Source: Janthinobacterium lividum (GTDB lineage Bacteria; Pseudomonadota; Gammaproteobacteria; Steroidobacterales; Steroidobacteraceae). From it: a DNA stretch of 6,420 bases. The position numbers and the translations under genes are program-made. Under the pieces are notes generated by a model. That model saw nothing but the letters and a program-made list of their open reading frames with translations. It did no database searches and was not told where the DNA came from. The DNA is taken from the NCBI GenBank assembly GCA_943327025.2, contig CALPVO020000129.1, positions 1-6,420 on the forward strand. The letters run 5' to 3'. How positions within the stretch are numbered: the stretch's first letter is position 1; the number at the start of each line of letters is the position of its first letter. This document shows positions 1 through 5,592 of this stretch, piece by piece.

Positions 1-1377
1 CCTGAAGGCAACTTGGCGCGCCTTGCGGCCATGGCGGGTTATCCGTATCACGACAAGCGTCGCAACCTCATGGCACGCTACCCACTCTTCGACAGTGGAG
101 TGGGCATCAGAACCCAGCCGGGCACGCCGCCCTATGGCACCACAGCGCTGGATGACGATGCCTTGCCCGCGTGGCTGATGGTTCGTCCTGGCGAAGTGGT
201 GGCGGTAGCGAATACGCACTTCCCCAGCGACCTTTATGGTCCGGAAGCAATACGCGATGGTGAAGATCTAGCGGCAGTTCTGGCCTTGGAAGCGAAAGCG
301 CGTTTGCCTTCGGCGCGCGCACTGCAACCACTCGGCAAGCTTGGCACCGACAGAACGCCTGTATTCCTCACCGGCGACTTCAACACGCCCTCGCATCGGG
401 ATTGGACCCCTGCCATGCAAGGTCTCCGGCCTGATGCCATTCGCTACCCAGTAGCTTGGCCCTCAATCGCACTGCTGGAAGCGGCCGGGCTTCGCGACTC
501 CTTCCGCGAAGCACACCCGGACCCGACCACGGTGCCGGGACTGACTTGGACGGCCGGCATGCCGGCGCCTTACATCCGGCCTCGCGAAACCCTCGACCGC
601 ATCGACTTCATCTTCAGCGGCGGCCCGGTGGCCACACTGGATAGCCGCGTATTCGGCGAACCCGGCGGCAGCGGTGTCGATGCCAGCGTCACACCGTGGC
701 CCAGCGATCACCGTGCCGTGGTGTCGACGTTCGAGGTGTTGCCGTTGGCAGCACCGGCGATGATCGCCGTGGAGCCCGCAGTCGTACACGTGGGTGATGA
801 ACTCCACGTTCGCGGCTTCGACCCGACCGCGGAAGGCTGGACAGTCGTTGTAGTAAACGCGGGTGCTCCGCCGACACCAGCCCTACGCTTTGCGCACGAG
901 GACATTACCGCCTGGCGCCGCTTTGCCCGCTTCTCTTCACAGGGATTGGCCACGGGTGAATACGACGCCGTATTGCTGGATGAAAAACAACACGAACTGA
1001 AACGCACTCGCTTTGCCATCATCGACGGCGCCCGACCACCACAACTGGCCGTACGCCTCGCTGTAGACAGCACCCTATCCCGCAAGGCCAAGCAAACAGA
1101 GGTGGTCGCCGGGCAACCCACTGCGGGCCGGCGGCTCCAAGTTAGCTGGCAAAACATGCGGGGGCATCGCTTCGACTGGGTGGGCTTGTTCCGGCTCGAG
1201 CCTCAAGGCAGTGAAACCCTATTGCACCAAACCTATCTTCAAGGCCGTACCCTTGGCACACTAGAACTGCCGACCATCAACGACGGCAAGCCACTGCCTG
1301 CAGGTCGCTATGAGGTGCGCCTGATGCTCGACGATTCACCAACGGTTCTGGCGACCGCGCCAGTCACCTTGCGCTAA
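1..1377 (+). CDS. Endonuclease/exonuclease/phosphatase (EEP) family hydrolase, 5'-truncated by the window
   Basis: The frame is open from base 1 to the TAA at 1375-1377 (458 residues seen), and the start lies upstream. EEP enzymes are metal-dependent phosphodiesterases or phosphatases acting on nucleic acids, phospholipids or sugar phosphates. Visible EEP elements, numbered from the first codon here, are RYP (26-28, the usual SRYP strand), NTHF (71-74), GDFN (125-128), a D-R-I-D segment (199-202) and the terminal SDH (235-237). The family's N-terminal Asn and metal-binding Glu would lie in the missing part, as would any signal peptide. After about residue 250 come two apparent beta-sandwich modules: roughly 255-342 (VGD...VRGFD, ending RFAIIDG) and 347-458 (DWVGLF at 392-397, ending in AGRYEVRL and a final strand). 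Such accessory modules suggest an extracytoplasmic enzyme, but this is inference. Substrate unknown. A TTG at 13 and an ATG at 31 fall inside the catalytic domain and are not credible starts. The 2OG oxygenase gene follows after 13 bases. Confidence 0.85.
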   Translation, partial: PEGNLARLAAMAGYPYHDKRRNLMARYPLFDSGVGIRTQPGTPPYGTTALDDDALPAWLMVRPGEVVAVANTHFPSDLYGPEAIRDGEDLAAVLALEAKARLPSARALQPLGKLGTDRTPVFLTGDFNTPSHRDWTPAMQGLRPDAIRYPVAWPSIALLEAAGLRDSFREAHPDPTTVPGLTWTAGMPAPYIRPRETLDRIDFIFSGGPVATLDSRVFGEPGGSGVDASVTPWPSDHRAVVSTFEVLPLAAPAMIAVEPAVVHVGDELHVRGFDPTAEGWTVVVVNAGAPPTPALRFAHEDITAWRRFARFSSQGLATGEYDAVLLDEKQHELKRTRFAIIDGARPPQLAVRLAVDSTLSRKAKQTEVVAGQPTAGRRLQVSWQNMRGHRFDWVGLFRLEPQGSETLLHQTYLQGRTLGTLELPTINDGKPLPAGRYEVRLMLDDSPTVLATAPVTLR

Positions 1378-1390
1378 CGCTGGAGAGACC

Positions 1391-2239
1391 ATGCCATTCA
1401 TCGATCCTAGCGCGCTGGTAGACACCGACCGCTACCCCTTGCATCTCACAGGCCCGGCCAGAGAGCAGTTGCTTCGTGGCCTCCAGGAACAACTGGACAC
1501 AGTGGGCTGCGCCGTGCTCAAGCAGTTCATACGCCCAGAGCACTTGCCGGCCTTGGTAGCGGAATGCGATCGCGTGGCGCCGCATGGGCACCGCAACTTC
1601 AACCGCACCAACCCTTACTTCACGCAAGACCACCCGGAATATACCGAAAGCCATCCGCTGCGCCGGTTCTACGACCGGTCAAACGCCTTCGTTCCGGCAG
1701 ACCATTTTGGCAGCGATAGCGCGTTGCGCGCCCTCTATGAATGGCCGGCGTTTGCTCCGTTTATTCAGGAAGCGCTTCGCGAAAAAGAATTTCACCGCTA
1801 CGGTGACCCACTCGCCGATGTCATCGTCAACTTGGCAGAGGCTGGTGGCGGTTTCCCGTGGCACTTCGATACCAATAACTACACCGTCACGCTGGCCATA
1901 CAGAATGCCAATCACGGTGGCGATTTTGAGTACAGCCCGCACCTGCGAACTCCCTCGGACGAGAACTATCCGGGGGTGGAACGCGTGCTTGACGGAGATG
2001 CCTCGCTCATCCGCACACTGGTTCTCGAGCCCGGCGATCTGCAAATCTTCAAGGGTCGCTATTCATTGCACCGGGTGGCGCCACTCTCCGGGCCAGTCAC
2101 CCGCTATGTGGCCATCTTCAGCTATGCCGAGCGCCCCGAGATGGTGGGTAGCCCGGAACGAACCCGACAGCTTTACGGGCGCGTCCTGCCTATCCATCTG
2201 GAAAGGGCCGGCCTGCGCAACGACCAACTGGTGGACTGA
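1391..2239 (+). CDS. Fe(II)/2-oxoglutarate-dependent oxygenase, HalD/BesD-like with an HxD iron site
   Basis: A 282-residue protein with a jelly-roll 2-oxoglutarate oxygenase signature. The proximal iron motif is WHFDTN (H158, D160), the distal His is H227 in SLHRV, and R238, eleven residues later, fits the 2-oxoglutarate-binding Arg. The context around these motifs (TVTLAIQ, GGDFEYSPHLR, EPGDLQIFKGR, RYVAIFSY) resembles the HalD/BesD family of free amino-acid halogenases. In true halogenases of that group the iron-binding carboxylate is replaced by Gly or Ala to make room for chloride. Here Asp is kept, so hydroxylation or another oxidation is expected. The substrate, possibly a free polar amino acid, cannot be read from the sequence. 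No signal peptide or membrane segment, so cytoplasmic. The ATG has a good Shine-Dalgarno sequence (GGAGAG, 1382-1387). The gene lies 13 bases after the EEP gene and 2 bases before the serine hydrolase gene, consistent with an operon. The fold is well supported; the exact subfamily is less certain. Confidence 0.82.
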   Translation: MPFIDPSALVDTDRYPLHLTGPAREQLLRGLQEQLDTVGCAVLKQFIRPEHLPALVAECDRVAPHGHRNFNRTNPYFTQDHPEYTESHPLRRFYDRSNAFVPADHFGSDSALRALYEWPAFAPFIQEALREKEFHRYGDPLADVIVNLAEAGGGFPWHFDTNNYTVTLAIQNANHGGDFEYSPHLRTPSDENYPGVERVLDGDASLIRTLVLEPGDLQIFKGRYSLHRVAPLSGPVTRYVAIFSYAERPEMVGSPERTRQLYGRVLPIHLERAGLRNDQLVD

Positions 2240-2241
2240 AC

Positions 2242-3810
2242 ATGTACCGCAATCGGCATCACTTCATCGCGACACTGCTGACACTCTCCGTGGTTGGCCT
2301 GCTCTGGGCGTCGCCAACGCACGCGCAATTTGCCGACCCGGCCCGCAGCGCCAAGCTCGAAGCGGCCTTTCCTGAAGTCGATCGCCTCGTCAGAGATTTT
2401 CTAGAACGGGAACAGGTACCCGGCGCGGCCTGGGGCATCGTGGTGGATGGCAAGGTGGCGCATATCGGCACCGCCGGCTTTCGCAATCTGGCCAACCAGC
2501 AGCCGGTAGCAGGCGACACCGTGTTCCGCATTGCTTCCATGACCAAGAGCTTCACCGCCATGGCCATCCTGCAATTGCGCGATGCCGGCAAGCTTTCGCT
2601 TGATGATCCTGCCGAGAGGTATGTGCCGGAACTACGCGCGCTGCGCTACCCCACGACAGATTCGCCGCGACTGACACTACGTCACTTGCTCACCCATAGC
2701 GGCGGATTCCCCGAAGACAACCCTTGGGGCGACCAGCAACTGGCACGATCCGAAGAGGAGCTCACAGCTTTCCTCCGCGAGGGCATTCCATTCTCGAACC
2801 CACCGGGCACTGCCTACGAATACTCGAACTACGGCTTTGCCATTCTCGGCCGTGTAGTCACGCGGGTTTCTGGCATGCCTTACACGCAATACGTCGAACA
2901 GAAGATTCTGCGACCGCTGCACATGGACTCCACCACCTTGGAGCCGTCCGCGGTGCCCGCCGCCAGGTTGGCCCACGGCTATCGCTGGGAAGACGACCAG
3001 TGGAAGGAGGAGCCACAACTGGCGAACGGGGCATTTGGCGCTATGGGCGGCATGCTTACTTCCATCGACGATCTGACCAAGTATGTCGGCGTCTTTCTGG
3101 CGGCTTGGCCACCGCGAAGTGAACTTGAAGCGGCGCCCTTGAGGCGCTCGTCGCTACGCGAGATGCAGCAAGCGTGGCGCCCCAATACCACTACCGTTAC
3201 CCGTGACGCCAACGGCAATGCGCTTCTGAATGTGGCTTCATACGGCTATGGGCTGCGCATTTCCCAGACTTGCCATTTCCGCCATGTAGTCGCGCATACC
3301 GGTGGTCTGCCGGGCTTCGGTTCGCAGATGCGCTGGCTTCCGGAATATGGCGTCGGCCTCATAGGGTTCGGCAGCCGCACCTACACGCCCTGGGGCAAGG
3401 TGTTCGACACGGCGTTCGATGCTCTGCGCGCGACCGGTGCACTACAGCCTCGCATGGTGCAGCCTTCGCCCGCCTTCACCACCGCACAAGCGAACGTGAA
3501 CGCACTGATATCACAATGGGACGATGTCATTGCGGAGCGTATGGCGGCGATGAACCTTTACCTCGATTCCGCCAAGGATCGTCGTCGTCAATCATTCGAC
3601 GCCTTGCGTCAGGAAGTGGGCACCTGCCATTTCCGCAGTGGCTCAACGCGGCTGGAAAACGCTTTGCGCGGTGTTTGGCTGCTCGACTGCGAACGTGGAA
3701 CGCTGCAAGCCAGCATCACACTGGCACCCACCCTCCCACCGAAGGTGCAATTTCTGGAAGTAAAGCGGGTCCCGCCGGAAGGCGAACCGGCACCGCAGAC
3801 ATGCCAGTAG
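2242..3810 (+). CDS. Exported serine hydrolase, beta-lactamase family (class C / penicillin-binding-protein fold)
   Basis: A 522-residue protein. The N-terminus has basic residues, a hydrophobic core (about 8-23) and a likely signal peptidase site after THA (A28/Q29), so it is probably periplasmic or secreted. All three active-site motifs of the beta-lactamase/DD-peptidase superfamily are present: SMTK (S99-K102, nucleophile and general base), YSN (194-196) and HTG (352-354, in place of KTG). HTG is common in the esterase and D-aminopeptidase-like members, so true beta-lactamase activity is not implied; substrates could be esters, D-peptides or cell-wall fragments. The hydrolase domain covers about residues 35-395. 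The remaining ~125 residues form an extra domain with cysteines at 462 and 483 that could form a disulfide, plus C521 at the very end. The start is 2 bases after the upstream stop with only a weak GGTGGA ahead, which suggests translational coupling. It is the last gene of the apparent three-gene run. Confidence 0.9.
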   Translation: MYRNRHHFIATLLTLSVVGLLWASPTHAQFADPARSAKLEAAFPEVDRLVRDFLEREQVPGAAWGIVVDGKVAHIGTAGFRNLANQQPVAGDTVFRIASMTKSFTAMAILQLRDAGKLSLDDPAERYVPELRALRYPTTDSPRLTLRHLLTHSGGFPEDNPWGDQQLARSEEELTAFLREGIPFSNPPGTAYEYSNYGFAILGRVVTRVSGMPYTQYVEQKILRPLHMDSTTLEPSAVPAARLAHGYRWEDDQWKEEPQLANGAFGAMGGMLTSIDDLTKYVGVFLAAWPPRSELEAAPLRRSSLREMQQAWRPNTTTVTRDANGNALLNVASYGYGLRISQTCHFRHVVAHTGGLPGFGSQMRWLPEYGVGLIGFGSRTYTPWGKVFDTAFDALRATGALQPRMVQPSPAFTTAQANVNALISQWDDVIAERMAAMNLYLDSAKDRRRQSFDALRQEVGTCHFRSGSTRLENALRGVWLLDCERGTLQASITLAPTLPPKVQFLEVKRVPPEGEPAPQTCQ

Positions 3811-3917
3811 ATTTCACTAGCCCCGTATTCATGGAGGCCGAAGTCCGACGGCGCACGGTCATGCTAGGCTCTCCTTAAATCGAAGCCGTCTACCAAGTAT
3901 CACGAACGACGCATCCT

Positions 3918-3923
3918 GGAGGG
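3918..3923 (+). promoter_or_regulatory. Strong Shine-Dalgarno sequence of the DUF1295 gene
   Basis: GGAGGG lies six bases before the ATG at 3930 and fixes that start. The gene therefore has its own efficient initiation site and does not depend on coupling to the serine hydrolase, whose stop is 119 bases upstream. Confidence 0.8.
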
Positions 3924-3929
3924 ACAGAT

Positions 3930-4703
3930 ATGTTCGACTTCGCGCTTTACACGCAGGCACTGCCCTACATGGCAGCGCTGGCTGTTGTTGGCTGGATCAT
4001 TTCGCTGGTGAAGAACAACGTCGACATCGTCGACAGCTGCTGGTCGCTGCTGTTCCTCGTCGCCGCCGGCGCCTACTTCCATACGGGGCCCATCCAGTCT
4101 GAACGTGGTCAACTGCTGGTATGGCTCGTGCTGTTCTGGTCGGTGCGCTTGGCGGTGTACCTCACCGCACGCAATTGGGGCCACGAAGAAGACCGCCGCT
4201 ACCAAGCCATGCGTGCGCGTAACGAACCCAACTTCCGCTACAAGAGTCTGTGGCGCGTATTCGGCATTCAAGCCCTGCTGGCCTGGATTATCGGCTTGCC
4301 GCTGCTGGGTGCCATGGGTAGTACCGCTCCGCTGGGCATGCTCGACTACGCCGGTGCCGCGCTTTGGTTCGTCGGCTTCATTTTTGAGGCGGTTGGCGAC
4401 TGGCAGCTCACCGTGTTCAAGCGCAACCCCGCCAACGCCGGCAAGGTCATGGACCAGGGCCTGTGGCGCTATACGCGCCACCCTAACTACTTCGGCGACT
4501 TCTGCATCTGGTGGGGCTTCTTCCTCATCGCGCTGGCGGCTGGCGCGTGGTGGAGTTTCCTCGGCCCACTGCTCATGACCGGCCTGCTGCTGAAGGTCTC
4601 CGGCGTCGCCTTACTGGAAAAGGATATCGGCGAGCGGCGCCCGGGCTATGCGGATTACATCCGCCGCACGAACGCCTTCTTTCCGGGCCCGCCGAAGGCC
4701 TAA
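3930..4703 (+). CDS. DUF1295 integral membrane protein (steroid 5-alpha-reductase / methyltransferase-like fold)
   Basis: A 257-residue polytopic membrane protein of usual family length. Hydrophobic segments lie near residues 10-27, 36-50, 61-79, 110-130, 136-156 and 190-225. Family hallmarks are present: VDIVDSCW (31-38), a charged RNWGHEEDRRYQ loop (81-92), RYTRHPNYFGD (180-190) and a C-terminal LLEKDIG...PGYADYIRRTNAFFP segment. DUF1295 belongs to the larger group of steroid 5-alpha reductases and isoprenylcysteine-type methyltransferases. In those relatives the C-terminal RHPxY and E...Y segments bind NADPH or S-adenosylmethionine beside the membrane. A lipid or isoprenoid reductase role is often suggested for the family, but the substrate is not known and is not shown here. 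The gene stands alone between a 119-base upstream gap and a convergent neighbour whose stop is 20 bases past its own. Family assignment is firm; function is open. Confidence 0.92.
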   Translation: MFDFALYTQALPYMAALAVVGWIISLVKNNVDIVDSCWSLLFLVAAGAYFHTGPIQSERGQLLVWLVLFWSVRLAVYLTARNWGHEEDRRYQAMRARNEPNFRYKSLWRVFGIQALLAWIIGLPLLGAMGSTAPLGMLDYAGAALWFVGFIFEAVGDWQLTVFKRNPANAGKVMDQGLWRYTRHPNYFGDFCIWWGFFLIALAAGAWWSFLGPLLMTGLLLKVSGVALLEKDIGERRPGYADYIRRTNAFFPGPPKA

Positions 4704-4714
4704 GCCCTACCCTC

Positions 4715-4752
4715 GCTTCGTGGTCACTCTTCAGCCGAAGTGACTGCGAAGC
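4715..4752 (+). terminator. Stem-loop between convergent genes, possible terminator
   Basis: Arms 4715-4728 and 4739-4752 pair over 14 positions: six Watson-Crick pairs, two G-U wobbles, then six more, with a 10-base loop. The wobbles form only in the plus-strand RNA; on the minus strand the same two positions are C/A mismatches, so the stem favours the DUF1295 transcript. No T-run follows (GCGGGG instead), so it is not a textbook intrinsic terminator. It may act with Rho or protect 3' ends. It overlaps the last codons and stop of the minus-strand GFA gene. Confidence 0.45.
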
Positions 4753-5128
4753 GGGGCAGCGAATCGCCAAGCACCAGCCAAGGTAACTGCTCACGGCAGT
4801 TAACATGGAACCGCGGCGGATGCTGCGCAGGGTCGTCGAGAGAAGCGGTATACAAGTGAACTTCGTCGGGCCAGCGCTCGCCCACATAGGCCAACGGCGA
4901 ACCGCAGGCACCGCAGAACCAGCGCTCTACCCCGGCCGATGAAGGAAAAATACTCGGCGGCTCGCCACTGAAGCTGACGGCGCTTTGCTGCACCCCGATG
5001 AACGCGGCCACCGGAGCGCCGGTGGTGCGGCGACAGCTTTCGCAATGGCAGTAGCCGGCCCAAAGCGGCGCGCCAGCGAACTCGTAACGCACGGCGCCGC
5101 AAAGGCAGCCGCCTGAAGTCATCGTCAT
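4724..5128 (-). CDS. GFA family zinc protein (glutathione-dependent formaldehyde-activating enzyme fold)
   Basis: A 134-residue protein matching the compact GFA/CENP-V fold. Seven cysteines are placed as in the family: C8 and C10 (GGCLCG), C27, C29 and C32 (CHCESC), and C72 and C75 (FCGACGSPL). These supply two zinc sites, one structural and one catalytic. The family prototype was described as helping glutathione react with formaldehyde to form S-hydroxymethylglutathione, but most members are uncharacterised, so the substrate here is not claimed. No signal peptide, so cytoplasmic. The ATG at 5126-5128 overlaps the stop of the upstream thioredoxin-like gene in an ATGA arrangement and has a strong Shine-Dalgarno sequence. 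An in-frame ATG two codons later is worse spaced. Its 3' end runs into the convergent stem-loop near the DUF1295 stop. No adhI/frmA-type formaldehyde dehydrogenase is seen in the window. Confidence 0.93.
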   Translation of the reverse strand: MTMTSGGCLCGAVRYEFAGAPLWAGYCHCESCRRTTGAPVAAFIGVQQSAVSFSGEPPSIFPSSAGVERWFCGACGSPLAYVGERWPDEVHLYTASLDDPAQHPPRFHVNCREQLPWLVLGDSLPRFAVTSAEE

Positions 5129-5463
5129 GGCTGTACCTCCCTGTGTGAACCCAGCTGCTCCAGCCCTGCAGCTACCTCGGCCACAGTAGCTGGCCGCACT
5201 ACACGTGCCACTTCCACGCCGTCCTGCAAGAACAGCAGCGTGGGCCAGAGCTTCACTTTGAAACTCCTGCCGAGTGGACGGGTGCGTTCGTCCTCTAGGC
5301 GCAGATATTGCAGCGTGGCCGCAGCCAAAGCCTTAGAAACCGGGCCTGCCGCCTGCTGGCAATGCGGGCACCAGTCCACGCCAAATTCGATGACGACGTT
5401 ACCGCGCATCGCCTCGACGGCGGCGCGGGTCGGATGGTCACTGACATACGGCGGTAGGGTCAT
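5125..5463 (-). CDS. Thioredoxin-family protein with CPHC active site
   Basis: A 112-residue single-domain thioredoxin-fold protein without a signal peptide. The redox motif is WCPHC (C32-P33-H34-C35) after the strand VVIEFGVD, and the cis-proline is P74 in LWPTLLFLQDG. CPHC is the active site of the oxidant DsbA, whereas classical thioredoxins carry CGPC. The dithiol could therefore be more oxidising than usual, although the length and layout are those of a thioredoxin, not DsbA, which has a helical insertion. The reading frame stays open upstream to 5721, but the start at 5463 is preferred: it has GGAGA at 5469-5473, the upstream translation is not thioredoxin-like, and a longer version would overlap the divergent hydrolase gene. 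It overlaps the GFA start by four bases (ATGA), so the two are very likely co-translated. Electron donor and target are unknown. Confidence 0.88.
   Translation of the reverse strand: MTLPPYVSDHPTRAAVEAMRGNVVIEFGVDWCPHCQQAAGPVSKALAAATLQYLRLEDERTRPLGRSFKVKLWPTLLFLQDGVEVARVVRPATVAEVAAGLEQLGSHREVQP
5135..5142 (-). promoter_or_regulatory. Shine-Dalgarno of the GFA gene, inside the thioredoxin-like coding sequence
   Basis: On the minus strand AGGGAGGT sits six bases before the ATG of the GFA gene and lies within the last codons of the upstream gene. A near-perfect anti-16S match plus the ATGA overlap supports both the chosen start and strong translation of the second gene. Confidence 0.8.
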
Positions 5464-5468
5464 GGCGA

Positions 5469-5473
5469 TCTCC
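5469..5473 (-). promoter_or_regulatory. Shine-Dalgarno that fixes the thioredoxin-like start
   Basis: GGAGA on the minus strand, five bases before the ATG at 5463. It is the main reason to prefer the 112-residue protein over an 86-residue-longer open frame reaching 5721. Confidence 0.7.
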
Positions 5474-5503
5474 AGACGGGGCCGTCGCTGAACACGGCAA
5501 ACA

Positions 5504-5532
5504 AAGATACTATCGGCTCGCGCGAACGCCAA
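5504..5532 (-). promoter_or_regulatory. Candidate sigma-70 promoter for the thioredoxin-like/GFA pair
   Basis: On the minus strand, TTGGCG (5527-5532) and TATCTT (5504-5509) are separated by exactly 17 bases. Each matches four of six consensus bases of TTGACA and TATAAT. Transcription would begin near 5497 and give a leader of about 34 bases containing the GGAGA site. The position in a divergent gap and the spacing support it, but it is a match by eye only. Confidence 0.45.
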
Positions 5533-5592
5533 TCTTCGTACAAGGCCGTAGCTCGGTTCAGCGCCATACCCAACCAAACTCCCGGAAGTCCC

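Noticed and set aside
13..33. TTG at 13 or ATG at 31 as the start of the EEP gene
   Set aside because: The frame is open to base 1, the segment already aligns to the interior of the EEP domain, and the essential N-terminal metal-binding part would be missing.
1862..1870. Calling the oxygenase a halogenase
   Set aside because: Iron-binding Asp (D160) is present, leaving no open coordination site for chloride of the kind found in HxG/HxA halogenases.
1584..2375. Plus-strand 263-residue open frame overlapping the oxygenase and serine hydrolase genes
   Set aside because: It is a shadow frame: its translation has no recognisable domain, while the overlapped frames carry complete catalytic motifs.
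3271..3636. Repeated 12-mer TGCCATTTCCGC encoding CHFR twice in the serine hydrolase (3271 and 3625)
   Set aside because: About one identical 12-mer pair is expected by chance in a window this size, and the flanking residues differ.
2242..3810. Antibiotic-resistance beta-lactamase
   Set aside because: The S-x-x-K, Y-S-N and H-T-G set with a long extra C-terminal domain fits the broad serine hydrolase family; nothing in the sequence shows antibiotic hydrolysis.
3842..3903. Promoter before the DUF1295 gene (TAGGCT at 3865-3870, or TTAAAT/TATCAC at 3875-3880 and 3898-3903)
   Set aside because: The first lacks a plausible -35 box and the second matches only three and four of six bases; neither is stronger than expected by chance, although a promoter somewhere in this 119-base gap is likely.
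3900..4481. Minus-strand 193-residue open frame opposite the DUF1295 gene
   Set aside because: Long antisense frames are common in GC-rich genes; the plus-strand frame has clear DUF1295 motifs, transmembrane segments and a strong ribosome binding site.
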